A stretch of DNA of 64,000 bases from UBA11524 sp963642705 (GCA_963642705.1 CAVIHU010000003.1:1-64000), one strand, 5' to 3'. Positions 1 through 7,669 are shown, numbered from the stretch's first letter. Program-made: numbers and translations. The notes: generated by a model from the letters alone, not told the origin.

Positions 1-84
1 ACGCATGTGCCATATCGATTTTGCTTCCATGGGTCATATCTCTTTACAACACAGAGAACAGGCAAAAAAATTCAAAAAAAGGTA

Positions 85-113
85 TTGACAAGAGAGCGGA
101 ATTGCGGTATAAT
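85..113 (+). promoter_or_regulatory. sigma-A promoter of the tRNA-Gln/tRNA-Glu (murG) unit
   Basis: TTGACA at 85-90 and TATAAT at 108-113, separated by exactly 17 bp. Both hexamers are perfect consensus. It lies about 45 bp upstream of tRNA-Gln and is the only strong promoter seen before murG, so murG may be co-transcribed with the tRNAs (inference). Confidence 0.9.
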
Positions 114-157
114 ACTTCTTGCAGTCGGGCGAAGAAAACCCCTCGAGCGGCTGTTGA

Positions 158-228
158 TGGGGAATGGTGTAATGGCAGCACCTACGACTCTGACTCGTAT
201 TGTCTAGGTTCAAATCCTAGTTCCCCAG
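158..228 (+). tRNA. tRNA-Gln(CUG)
   Basis: A full cloverleaf can be folded. The acceptor TGGGGAA pairs with TTCCCCA. The anticodon stem TACGA/TCGTA encloses loop CTCTGAC, giving anticodon CUG. The T arm is CTAGG-TTCAAAT-CCTAG. CCA is not encoded. It is the first gene behind the consensus promoter at 85-113; a second tRNA-Gln (UUG) lies at 1931-2002. Confidence 0.95.
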
Positions 229-234
229 ATTTTT

Positions 235-307
235 GCCTCCGTTGTCTAGAGGCCTAGGACGCCGCCCTCTCAAGGCGAAAACATGGGTTCGAATCCCATC
301 GGAGGTG
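235..307 (+). tRNA. tRNA-Glu(CUC)
   Basis: Acceptor GCCTCCG pairs with CGGAGGT (one G-U pair). The anticodon loop CTCTCAA gives anticodon CUC (Glu, GAG). The T arm is ATGGG-TTCGAAT-CCCAT. It starts 7 nt after tRNA-Gln, so both are processed from one transcript. CCA is not encoded. Confidence 0.95.
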
Positions 308-364
308 CTTTTCCTTCGCTGAACAAGCGGAGGATTTTTTAATACAGAAAAAGGCGGTTTTCGC

Positions 365-1429
365 ATGAAAAAAATCGTCCTGACCGGCGGCGGCACGATG
401 GGGCATGTTACCCCGAATCTTGCGTTGCTGCCGCATCTCCTTGAAAGCGGCTATGAGGTGCATTATATCGGCACGGAAAACGGCATGGAGGCGGAAAAGC
501 TCCGCAGCATGCCCGGCGTCACCTACCACGGCGTCCAAACCGGCAAGCTCCGCCGCTATTTCGATTGGCGGAACTTTACCGATCCGTTCCGTGTCATCGC
601 CGGTGCCGTGCAATCTGCGCACCTGATCGGCAAAATCAAGCCGGACGTGTGCTTCAGCAAGGGTGGCTTTGTGGCGGTGCCCGTGGTGTTCGGCGCATGG
701 CTACATGGTGTTCCGGTCGTCTGCCATGAGAGTGACCTGACCCCGGGACTGGCGAATGAGCTGTGTCGCCCGTTTGTCAAGCGCATCGCAACGACCTTCC
801 CGGAATGTGCCGAGGAGCTCGGTGCAAAGGCGGAGGCAGTCGGCACGCCGCTGCGGCCGGAGCTGTTCCGCGGCGACAAAAGCAAGGGATTGAGTTTCCT
901 GCACTTCGATGGCAGAAAGCCCGTACTGCTGATGATGGGCGGCTCGCTGGGCGCGCAGAGGGTTAATCAGGCGCTTCGCGAGGCGCTGCCTGCGCTGACG
1001 AAGACGTTCGATGTTGCGCACATTTGCGGCAAGAGCAACCTTGATGATTCGCTGAATAATACGCCCGGCTATACGCAGATGGAGTTCCTTGATAAGGATC
1101 TGCCGGATGTGCTGGCGTGCGCCGATATTGTGCTCAGCCGTGCAGGCAGCAATGCGCTGATGGAATTTCAGGCGCTGGCAGTGCCGCTGCTGCTCGTGCC
1201 GTACCCCAAGGGAGCTGGGCGCGGCGATCAGATTTTGAACGCGCAGAGCTTGGAAAAGCGTGGGCTGTGCCGTGTGCTGCTGCAGGAGAACATGACGGCA
1301 GCTACGTTGACACAGGCGCTGTTGGATACGTGGCGCGACCGCGAAACGCTGGCAGCGGCCGTCAGGAGCGCACCGCCGGCTGACGGCACGAAGCGCGTGC
1401 TGGAAATGATCGAAGAGGTACAGAAATAA
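365..1429 (+). CDS. murG: UDP-GlcNAc:lipid I N-acetylglucosaminyltransferase MurG
   Basis: MurG adds GlcNAc from UDP-GlcNAc to lipid I to make lipid II on the inner face of the membrane, the last cytosolic step of peptidoglycan precursor synthesis. The 354 residues match the family length. Visible are the glycine-rich N-terminal loop GGGTMGH (8-14), KGGFVAVP (99-106) with HESD (121-124), the second Rossmann loop GGSLGA (192-197) and the donor-site block SRAGSNALME (258-267). ATG 365 is the natural start, although no strong Shine–Dalgarno precedes it. Unlike in many bacteria it is not in a mur/fts cluster; it follows two tRNA genes and ends in its own terminator at 1433-1478. Confidence 0.95.
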   Translation: MKKIVLTGGGTMGHVTPNLALLPHLLESGYEVHYIGTENGMEAEKLRSMPGVTYHGVQTGKLRRYFDWRNFTDPFRVIAGAVQSAHLIGKIKPDVCFSKGGFVAVPVVFGAWLHGVPVVCHESDLTPGLANELCRPFVKRIATTFPECAEELGAKAEAVGTPLRPELFRGDKSKGLSFLHFDGRKPVLLMMGGSLGAQRVNQALREALPALTKTFDVAHICGKSNLDDSLNNTPGYTQMEFLDKDLPDVLACADIVLSRAGSNALMEFQALAVPLLLVPYPKGAGRGDQILNAQSLEKRGLCRVLLQENMTAATLTQALLDTWRDRETLAAAVRSAPPADGTKRVLEMIEEVQK

Positions 1430-1432
1430 AGC

Positions 1433-1478
1433 CGCAGGGACGAAGGACGGAAATACGTCGGCTGTCCCTGCGTTTTTT
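1433..1478 (+). terminator. intrinsic terminator after murG
   Basis: CGCAGGGAC (1433-1441) pairs with GTCCCTGCG (1464-1472) and is followed by six Ts (1473-1478). Confidence 0.85.
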
Positions 1479-1493
1479 GCTATGGAAACGTAA

Positions 1494-1519
1494 CAAAAAA
1501 CCGCCCTTTCGGACGGTTT
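1494..1519 (-). terminator. intrinsic terminator of the seven-tRNA operon
   Basis: Read on the minus strand, an AAACCGTCC/GGGCGGTTT hairpin with one mismatch and a GAAA loop is followed by a T run (A run at 1495-1500 on +). It lies 35 nt after the last tRNA. Confidence 0.8.
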
Positions 1520-1553
1520 TCAGAGGCACTCATGATGTGCTCTATCTTCAAGC

Positions 1554-1627
<74 letters not shown>

Positions 1628-1631
1628 AAGT

Positions 1632-1707
1632 TGGAGCGGTAGACGAGACTCGGACTCGCGACCTCCACCTTGGCAAGGTGGCGCTCTACCAACTGAGCTA
1701 CTACCGC
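1632..1707 (-). tRNA. tRNA-Gly(GCC)
   Basis: Acceptor GCGGTAG pairs with CTACCGC. The anticodon stem CCACC/GGTGG holds loop TTGCCAA, giving anticodon GCC. CCA is encoded. It lies 4 nt from the neighbouring tRNA-Gly(UCC). Confidence 0.95.
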
Positions 1708-1740
1708 ATAACCACGCGACTGCATGGGTATTAAAAAATG

Positions 1741-1820
1741 TGCGGGCGAAGAGACTCGAACTCTTACGCCATAGGCACCAGATCCTAAGTCTGGCGCGTC
1801 TGCCATTCCGCCACGCCCGC
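1741..1820 (-). tRNA. tRNA-Leu(UAG)
   Basis: Class II tRNA with a long variable arm. Acceptor GCGGGCG pairs with CGCCCGC. The anticodon stem CCAGA/TCTGG holds loop CTTAGGA, giving anticodon UAG. The T arm contains GTTCGAGTC. CCA is not encoded. Confidence 0.93.
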
Positions 1821-1851
1821 ACGAGAGGCGAAATCAGAAGGCAGATGGGAT

Positions 1852-1924
1852 TGACCCATTGGAGATTCGAACTCCAGACACCTTGATTAAAAGTCAAGTG
1901 CTCTGCCAACTGAGCTAATGGGTC
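1852..1924 (-). tRNA. tRNA-Lys(UUU)
   Basis: Acceptor GACCCAT pairs with ATGGGTC. The anticodon stem CTTGA/TCAAG holds loop CTTTTAA, giving anticodon UUU. The T loop is TTCGAAT. Confidence 0.95.
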
Positions 1925-1930
1925 ATAATG

Positions 1931-2002
1931 CTGGGGTGGCAGGGCTCGAACCTGCGAATGCGGGAGTCAAAGTCCCGTGCCTTACCACTTGGCTACACCC
2001 CA
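1931..2002 (-). tRNA. tRNA-Gln(UUG)
   Basis: Acceptor TGGGGTG pairs with CACCCCA. The anticodon stem CGGGA/TCCCG holds loop CTTTGAC, giving anticodon UUG. It complements the CUG isoacceptor at 158-228. Confidence 0.95.
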
Positions 2003-2044
2003 TCGCAGCAGGCTCAAGCCGCATCCGCAGCAATCAAGAGAAAG

Positions 2045-2118
2045 GGAGAATAGTGGGACTCGAACCCACGACATCCAGAGCCACAATCTGGCGCTCTACC
2101 AACTGAACTATATCCTCC
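2045..2118 (-). tRNA. tRNA-His(GUG)
   Basis: The anticodon stem CCAGA/TCTGG holds loop TTGTGGC, giving anticodon GUG. The extra 5' G-1 typical of tRNA-His is encoded (2118 on +) and faces C73. Acceptor GAGGATA pairs with TATTCTC through one G-U. Confidence 0.93.
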
Positions 2119-2123
2119 ACATA

Positions 2124-2197
<74 letters not shown>

Positions 2198-2268
2198 AAG
2201 AGCCGCTATATCGGAGGCCTGACCCCGTCCGGGACTTGCCAGCTGGAACATCGTGCTGACAAGTATGA

Positions 2269-2297
2269 ATTATATCATCCGGACGGTGTTTTGTCAA
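2269..2297 (-). promoter_or_regulatory. sigma-A promoter of the seven-tRNA operon
   Basis: On the minus strand, TTGACA (2292-2297) and TATAAT (2269-2274) are 17 bp apart; both are perfect consensus. The left end of the IS30 element lies only about 40 bp upstream of the -35 box, so the insertion did not damage it. Confidence 0.9.
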
Positions 2298-2340
2298 GCC
2301 TTTTTTTCACCTTTTTTGTCGTTTGTCATTTGCCTGTCAT

Positions 2341-2491
2341 TTGCCAACCTAAACGCAGCAGTCACTCCCCGATGGTCCTGCATTTAATCTGGCACGCAGG
2401 ATGCTGCATTTTGTTTGGCACAAATGCGGTGCAGCAGGCCTTTCCGACATTCTCCCCCCTAGGGGGAGAATGACTGCGTTTAGTTGGGCAT
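2341..2491. repeat. left cluster of the 18-bp IS motif
   Basis: Copies of a motif close to CTGCGTTTAGTTTGGCAA lie at 2378-2395, 2404-2421 and 2474-2491 in one orientation, and at 2341-2358 in the other. The last is the terminal repeat itself. Matches vary at 2-5 positions; CTGC and GGCA are the best kept parts. Confidence 0.8.
2448..2472. repeat. 11-bp perfect hairpin upstream of the transposase
   Basis: CATTCTCCCCC (2448-2458) is followed by a 3-nt loop and its exact complement (2462-2472). There is no T run after it on either strand. It could block read-through transcription into the transposase, a known IS strategy, but this is inference. Confidence 0.7.
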
Positions 2492-2535
2492 AAATTTTGT
2501 GTCGAACTTCGTTTATTATATTGGAGGTGATTCAT

Positions 2536-3831
2536 ATGTCACGACATATGACTCTGGACGACCGGCAAATCATCCATGCCGGACTGAAACGCGCCGAAAG
2601 CCTTGCCATGATTGCCAGCCGCATCGGCAAGTGCGAAACCACCGTGTCTCGTGAGATTCGCAGCCATCGTGTTGTGTGGAACAGGAAGCCTTACGGCAGG
2701 CCGACCAACCGTTGCGTCAACCGCGCAGGCTGCAAAAAGACAGGCGTTTGCAATGAGGAATGCCGGCGCAAGTGCGCCATGTGCGGACATTGCGCTGCAT
2801 GCTGCTCCGACTACAGCGAAGAGCACTGCGAAAAGCTGAATCATCCGCCGTATGTTTGTGACGCCTGCGATCTTGTCGACCGTTGCCCTTTGGAGAAGTT
2901 TCGCTACGATCCTGCTTACGCCCAGCAGGAGTATGCCGCAACGCTGCGTGAGACCCGACAGGGCTTCAATCTCACCCGGCAGGAAATCGACGCAATTGAC
3001 GCGCTGGTAACGCCGCTCATTCGGCAGGGGCAATCAGTCAACCACGTTGCCGTCGTCTTGAACGACAAGCTGACCGTTTCCAGGCGTTCGATTTACCGCC
3101 TTGAGGACCAATGTGCCCTGAAGGCTCGCAACATCGATCTGCCCAGGAAATGCAAGCTCAAGCCACGCAAGGGTGAAAAACCGTTGCGGAAGATTGACAG
3201 GCAATGCCGGGTCGGCCGCACCACAGAGGATTACGAAGCGCATCTGCGTCAGCATCCCGATGTCATCCCGGTTCAGATGGACAGCGTTGTCGGCTGCAAA
3301 GGATCCTCGAAAGTTCTTCTTACCCTTTGGTTTCAGGGAGATTACATGCCGGTTTTCCTCAGGGACAGCAACACGGCGCAGTCCGTTCGGGAATGCTTCG
3401 AGTTTCTCTACGAGGGACTTGGGCATGACGATTTCTGTGCCCTTTTCCCGGTCATCCTGACGGATAACGGCTCCGAGTTTTCTGATCCGCTTGCCCTCGA
3501 AACCGCACCAAACGGACAGCGACGCACCAGGATTTTCTACTGTGATCCCATGGCGTCCTGGCAAAAGCCTCCTGTGGAACGCTGCCATGAGATGTACCGG
3601 CGGATTTTCCCGAGCGGTTCGTCCTTTGAGGCCTACACGCAGGAGGACATGAACCTCGCGGCTTCCCATGTCAATTCCTATGCACGACCCGGTCTGGGCA
3701 ACAGGACGCCTGTGGAAATGCTGGCGCTCTACTATGGCGCAGAGCGGGCGCAGAAGCTCCTGCGTTTACTCGGGCACACGCCGCTTCAGCCGGATCAAAT
3801 CGTACTGCATCCGTCGCTGATGGCGCGTTAA
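2536..3831 (+). CDS. IS30-family transposase
   Basis: This DDE transposase mobilises the surrounding element. At ATG 2536 a strong GGAGGTGA ribosome-binding site sits 5 nt upstream; an in-frame upstream start at 2497 has none. The 431 residues contain an IS30-type N-terminal helix-turn-helix (about 5-45, with TTVSREIRSH), then a region with about 13 cysteines (60-117, e.g. CAMCGHCAACC) likely to bind zinc. A C-terminal RNase H-like core carries D249 (QMDS), D310 (LTDNGSEF) and E348 (PPVERCHE). The spacing fits the family. No stop or frameshift is seen, so the gene looks intact and the element may be active. Confidence 0.92.
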   Translation: MSRHMTLDDRQIIHAGLKRAESLAMIASRIGKCETTVSREIRSHRVVWNRKPYGRPTNRCVNRAGCKKTGVCNEECRRKCAMCGHCAACCSDYSEEHCEKLNHPPYVCDACDLVDRCPLEKFRYDPAYAQQEYAATLRETRQGFNLTRQEIDAIDALVTPLIRQGQSVNHVAVVLNDKLTVSRRSIYRLEDQCALKARNIDLPRKCKLKPRKGEKPLRKIDRQCRVGRTTEDYEAHLRQHPDVIPVQMDSVVGCKGSSKVLLTLWFQGDYMPVFLRDSNTAQSVRECFEFLYEGLGHDDFCALFPVILTDNGSEFSDPLALETAPNGQRRTRIFYCDPMASWQKPPVERCHEMYRRIFPSGSSFEAYTQEDMNLAASHVNSYARPGLGNRTPVEMLALYYGAERAQKLLRLLGHTPLQPDQIVLHPSLMAR

Positions 3832-3858
3832 GCACCCGCACTTGCCCTTGATCTTCCC

Positions 3859-4062
3859 CTGCATTTAGTCTGGCAATTTTTTGCCACACTAAACGCAGGC
3901 TTGTTTGCTGTACCCTTTTTTCTCGAAACCGCGCCTTAAATAGCCGTTTTTCCCTGCTTTCTACGCCTGATTCGGGCATCATTGCTTTCAGTTCCTGCGT
4001 TTGTGGCAGAGTAAACGCAGGATGCTGCGTTTACTTTGGCATCGCTGCATTTAGTTTGGCAA
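3859..4062. repeat. right cluster of the 18-bp IS motif
   Basis: Copies lie at 3859-3876, 4025-4042 and 4045-4062 (the terminal one) in one orientation, and at 3881-3898 and 4003-4020 in the opposite orientation. The pair 3859-3876/3881-3898 forms a long hairpin with a 4-nt loop. The bases around 4003-4020 make another hairpin with CCTGCGTTT at 3994-4002. Confidence 0.8.
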
Positions 4063-4089
4063 TTGACCCCTTTTTTGAATCGCAAACGG

Positions 4090-4599
4090 TCAGCACCATT
4101 TTTCCGGCTCCCAGAGGACGATCTGACCGCTTGCAAGCGTCTGCGGGAGGTCAATCAGGCGCTGATTACTGCTGCCGCGGTAGAGCAGGGATAGCGAACG
4201 GTTCGCCAGCTCGAAACGACCATCGACCAGCACATCAACTGCGCGGAGCAGCGCCATGCGGGAAGGGTTATGCTCTTTGAGCAGCGCATCGAGCGTGAAG
4301 CCTGTATAGCACCAGACGTTCAGGTGATGCGCGTGCGCGGCATTCGCCAGCTCAAGGCAAGCATCGGGCTGACACATCGGTTCGCCGCCGGAGAGCGTCA
4401 GACCGTCCAGCAGGGGATTGCCGGCGAGCTTGCGGATGATGTCCGCCGTGTCCATGACGGTGCCGCCGGAAAAACTGTGCGATTCGGGGTTGTGGCAGCC
4501 GGGACAGTGGTGCGGACAGCCCTGTACGAAGGTTGTGAAGCGGATGCCGGGTCCATCGACGATGCTGTCGTCCGCCAGCCCGAAAATGCGGATGTCCAT
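4090..4599 (-). CDS. nrdG: anaerobic ribonucleotide reductase activating protein NrdG
   Basis: A radical-SAM activase that installs the glycyl radical on class III ribonucleotide reductase. The 169 residues show the CX3CX2C iron–sulfur motif (C28, C32, C35; CPHHCPGC) and the following glycine-rich SAM segment LSGGEP. The start ATG has an AAGGAAG ribosome-binding site. It follows nrdD by 77 nt in the same orientation; a long stem-loop (4627-4670) sits between them and may set relative mRNA levels. Its stop codon is only about 22 bp from the IS30 right end. The C-terminus looks complete by length, but a normal terminator may have been displaced by the insertion. Confidence 0.95.
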   Translation of the reverse strand: MDIRIFGLADDSIVDGPGIRFTTFVQGCPHHCPGCHNPESHSFSGGTVMDTADIIRKLAGNPLLDGLTLSGGEPMCQPDACLELANAAHAHHLNVWCYTGFTLDALLKEHNPSRMALLRAVDVLVDGRFELANRSLSLLYRGSSNQRLIDLPQTLASGQIVLWEPEKWC

Positions 4600-4626
4600 G
4601 ATGGGTGACTTCCTTTCTTCCGTTTA

Positions 4627-4670
4627 GTCAAACACGCCTTCCCCTTTCTGATGGAGGAAGGCGTGTTGAC
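4627..4670 (-). other. stem-loop between nrdD and nrdG
   Basis: GTCAAACACGCCTTCC (4627-4642) pairs with the complementary strand at 4655-4670 (about 15 bp, one bulge; loop of about 12 nt). No T run follows on the minus strand, so it is more likely an mRNA processing or stability element than a full terminator. Confidence 0.65.
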
Positions 4671-4676
4671 AATCCT

Positions 4677-6929
4677 TTATTCTTCGACCTGAATGCGTTT
4701 CATACGCTCGGTGACGCGGGTGGCCTCGCCGCGGCGGCAGCAGGGGCACGTATCATCGATGATGCCGTTATAGCCGCACAGCGGGTCACGGTCGACAGGA
4801 TGGTTGATGGAGCCGTAGCCGATGCCGATGTCGTGCATGTAGCGGACAATTTTCTCGAACGCGTCGAGGTTCTTGAGCGGGTCGCCGTCCATTTCCACAT
4901 AGGAGATGTGACCGCCGTTTGTCAGGGCGTGATAGGGCGCCTCGACGCTGAGCTTATGGAACGCGCTGCAGTGGTAGTACACCGGCACGTGGAAGGAGTT
5001 GGTATAATAATCGCGGTCGGTGACACCGGGGATGATGCCGAAGCGCTGCTTATCGAGGCGGACGAAGCGACCGGACAGACCTTCAGCGGGCGTAGCGATG
5101 ACGGAGTAGTTCAGACCCATCTCAGCGGACACCTGATCGGTGTATTCACGCATGGCGCTGATGATGCGCAGACCGAGCTTCTGGCTCTCCTCATCCTCGC
5201 CGTGATGCTTGCCGCGCAGGGCAACAAGCGCCTCTGCCAGACCGATGAAGCCGATGGTCATCGTGCCGTGCTTGAGCACCTCGCCGACCGTATCCTCCCA
5301 ATTGAGCTTCTCGGAGTCAATCCAGACGCCCTCGCCCATCAGGAACGGGAAATTCATCACGCGCTTCTGGGAAATAATCTTGAAGCGCTCGTTGAGCTGG
5401 TCGATGACGAGCTCCATGCGCTCCTGCAGAAGCTTGAAGAAGGTATCCACATTGCCGTTTGCCTCAATGGCGATGCGCGGCAGGTTAATGGATGTGAAGG
5501 ACAGATTGCCGCGGCGGGGCGCAATTTCGCGGTCGGGGTCGTAAACGTTGCCCATAACGCGCGTGCGGCAGCCCATGTAGGCGATTTCTGTCTCCGGATG
5601 GCCGGGCTTATAGTATTGTAGATTGAACGGCGCGTCAACGAACGAGAAGTTCGGGAAGAGGCGCTTGGCACTCGTGCGGATGGCAAGACGGTACAGGTCG
5701 TAGTTCGGTTCGCCGGGGTTAAAGTTGATGCCTTCCTTGACGCGGAAAATCTGAATGGGGAAGATAGGCGTTTCGCCGCCGCCGAGACCTGCCTCGGTTG
5801 CAAGCAGCACGTTCTTCATCACGAGTCGTCCTTCGGGGGACGTATCCATGCCGTAGTTGATGGAGGAGAACGGCACCTGTGCGCCGGCGCGGCTGTTCAT
5901 GGTGTTCAGGTTGTGGATGAGCGCCTCCATTGCCTGATAGGTCGCCTTGTCGGTTTCCTGCTCGGAGCGCTCCTGCGTGAAATCGAGGATGCGGCTGATG
6001 AGCGCTTTGTCCTCCGTGTACTGCCTGAGCTGCTCGGCAACCAGCTTGCGGCTGTACACGCTGCCGGCAAGCATCGGCGGAAGGGAAGCGTCGATTGCGG
6101 CATCAACGGCTGACTTCGCGTGTGCATCGCACTGCGGATCATTCAGCAGCAGCTCCAGAGCGCGGGACAGATTCTGACGGTAGCGCTTAATGAATGTTTT
6201 CTTGACGCCGGGCGCCATGCCGTAATCGAAGTCGACAATCGCCTGACCGCCGTGCTGGTCGTTCTGGTTCGCCTGAATGGCGATGCATGCCAGCGCCGCG
6301 TAGGACGTGATATCCTGCGGCTCGCGGAGGTAGCCATGACCGGTCGAGAAGCCGCCCTTGAAAAGGCTCTTCAGCTCAATCTGGCAGCAGGTCGTCGTCA
6401 GCGTGTAGAAGTCCATGTCGTGGATGTGGATGTCGCCGTCCATGTGCGCCTGACCGAAGCGCGGATCCATGACGTACTTCTCATAATACTGCTTTGCACC
6501 CTCGCTGCCGAATTTCAGCATCGCGCCCATGGCAGTGTCGCCGTTGATATTGGCGTTTTCACGCTTAATATCGGACTCCTTGGCATCCTTGAACACGATG
6601 TCGCCGAAGGTGCGCATCAGCCGGGAATTCATTTCGCGAACGCGGCTGCGCTCGGCGCGATAAAGAATGTACGCCTTCGCGGTGCGCGTGAAACCGTTGC
6701 GCATCAGCACCTGCTCGACCGTGTCCTGCACCTGCTCGACGCCGGGAACGGCGCTGATATTCTCGTTGTTCTCCAGCTGCCTGACGACCTCGTCAGCCAG
6801 CTTGCGGCTCGTTTCGTGACCGCGCGCACTGCCGGACGCCTGAAATGAGGCGAAAATCGCATGCTCGATCTTGTCGACCTCAAAAGGCACCTCGCGTCCG
6901 TCGCGCTTCCTGATTTTGTCAATTCCCAT
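4677..6929 (-). CDS. nrdD: anaerobic (class III) ribonucleoside-triphosphate reductase NrdD
   Basis: Reduces ribonucleoside triphosphates to deoxy forms under anoxia. ATG 6929 is chosen because GGAAGG/GGAG lies just upstream and the protein then starts MGIDKIRKRDG, the usual start of the ATP-cone regulatory domain (about 1-95). The 750 residues keep the NrdD core, including the active-site MGCRTRV (Cys about 454), NLSFTSINLP and the GYGSINHPVDRDP block before a zinc site (C718, C728, C730/C731). Oddity: the protein stops 19 residues after the last Cys, at ERMKRIQVEE. Family members normally continue there with RRITGYLVG-like sequence carrying the radical glycine. No such motif is found in any frame before nrdG. 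Confidence 0.92.
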   Translation of the reverse strand: MGIDKIRKRDGREVPFEVDKIEHAIFASFQASGSARGHETSRKLADEVVRQLENNENISAVPGVEQVQDTVEQVLMRNGFTRTAKAYILYRAERSRVREMNSRLMRTFGDIVFKDAKESDIKRENANINGDTAMGAMLKFGSEGAKQYYEKYVMDPRFGQAHMDGDIHIHDMDFYTLTTTCCQIELKSLFKGGFSTGHGYLREPQDITSYAALACIAIQANQNDQHGGQAIVDFDYGMAPGVKKTFIKRYRQNLSRALELLLNDPQCDAHAKSAVDAAIDASLPPMLAGSVYSRKLVAEQLRQYTEDKALISRILDFTQERSEQETDKATYQAMEALIHNLNTMNSRAGAQVPFSSINYGMDTSPEGRLVMKNVLLATEAGLGGGETPIFPIQIFRVKEGINFNPGEPNYDLYRLAIRTSAKRLFPNFSFVDAPFNLQYYKPGHPETEIAYMGCRTRVMGNVYDPDREIAPRRGNLSFTSINLPRIAIEANGNVDTFFKLLQERMELVIDQLNERFKIISQKRVMNFPFLMGEGVWIDSEKLNWEDTVGEVLKHGTMTIGFIGLAEALVALRGKHHGEDEESQKLGLRIISAMREYTDQVSAEMGLNYSVIATPAEGLSGRFVRLDKQRFGIIPGVTDRDYYTNSFHVPVYYHCSAFHKLSVEAPYHALTNGGHISYVEMDGDPLKNLDAFEKIVRYMHDIGIGYGSINHPVDRDPLCGYNGIIDDTCPCCRRGEATRVTERMKRIQVEE

Positions 6930-6988
6930 ACTCCGTCTTCCTTCCTTACCGATTCCGAGCGGGATGATATTTCCAATTGCATCACATG

Positions 6989-7033
6989 GCACAATTTGTG
7001 CATATCACACGGGAGTTGCTCAATATATTGTGC
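6989..7033. promoter_or_regulatory. tandem NrdR-like boxes upstream of nrdD
   Basis: Two palindromes: GCACAATTTGTGC (6989-7001) and GCTCAATATATTGTGC (7018-7033, core CAATATATTG). Their centres are about 30-31 bp apart, three helical turns, the usual spacing of paired NrdR sites. They lie just downstream of the nrdD promoter, as expected for repression by NrdR-(d)ATP. The regulator gene is not in the window. Confidence 0.75.
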
Positions 7034-7057
7034 CTGAATGAGTTATGAACGAATGTC

Positions 7058-7087
7058 ATGATACACCATCCGAGGCGTGTTTGTCAA
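7058..7087 (-). promoter_or_regulatory. promoter of nrdD–nrdG
   Basis: On the minus strand, TTGACA (7082-7087) and TATCAT (7058-7063) with an 18-bp spacer. The start point would fall next to the NrdR-like boxes at 6989-7033. Confidence 0.7.
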
Positions 7088-7669
7088 TGCCATATCTGGT
7101 TGAAATCAGAGCAAGCTGAAAGGCGCTGAAAATGTCGCAGCCGCAACAGGGCGTGTGAGGCGCGTCATCAGGTGGGATTCCGGTTATAGGGGGAAGCATC
7201 GCGACGCGCATCGAACGTAAACGTCCAAAGTCAATACAAATGTATTGTAGCATAAATTCAACGGAAGCGCAACTGATTCGACAGGAAGAACACGGAAATC
7301 AATTTTGTGCATAGTCATACATTCTTTCTTCCTTCACGGGTGTGTAAGCCGTCGGATGGCGGATTGGATCCGCAAAAAACGGAATATTTTGCGAACATTT
7401 CTATGCCAAGCGAATAAGTATTCCGAAAATTGATTTCCGTGCAGGAAGAAACAGAAACCAGAGGCGTCTGCAGACACGCATTTTTGCGACCGGCTCATCG
7501 TGAGGTTCAGAAAAGTCATGTTGCCTTCTCTCTCCCCGTGCAGCAATATCGCTTCGCCCGGCTGTGAATGATGGAGCAGGGACGAAGAAAAAGGATCGAG
7601 ATCCCTCCCATGGATCCGTTTGGCGAATGAGGTGAGCGAGGCTGCATGCAGGTTCTGTGTGGACAGTGC
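7088..7669. other. gene-poor region between nrdD and the ABC exporter
   Basis: About 580 bp with no convincing gene. It holds a 16-bp palindrome CAATACA-AA-TGTATTG at 7232-7247 and a pair of 16-bp inverted repeats at 7291-7306 and 7426-7441. Long minus-strand reading frames here are extensions of frames antisense to the ABC gene and lack ribosome-binding sites. Confidence 0.5.
7291..7441. repeat. 151-bp segment bounded by 16-bp inverted repeats
   Basis: CACGGAAATCAATTTT (7291-7306) is the exact reverse complement of 7426-7441. The enclosed 119 bp has no ORF. CAGGAAGAA occurs in the same orientation next to both arms (7282-7290 and 7442-7450). It could be a miniature mobile element or a long-range RNA hairpin; neither is proven. 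Confidence 0.6.

Larger units (their letters stand above)
2336..4067 (+). mobile_element. IS30-family insertion sequence with repeated end motifs
   Basis: The ends form an imperfect inverted repeat of about 24 bp: left 2336-2359, right 4044-4067, roughly 21 matches, core TTGCCAA.CTAAA.GCAGC. One transposase gene fills the middle. At 1.73 kb it is longer than a typical IS30, because about 200 bp at each end hold further copies of the terminal motif. No clear target-site duplication was found. It sits between the 3' end of nrdG and the tRNA operon promoter, in intergenic sequence. The boundaries were set by eye and may be off by a few bases. Confidence 0.8.

Noticed and set aside
2428..2445. 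A further copy of the IS motif
   Set aside because: Only partial similarity (TGCAGC only); not counted among the nine.
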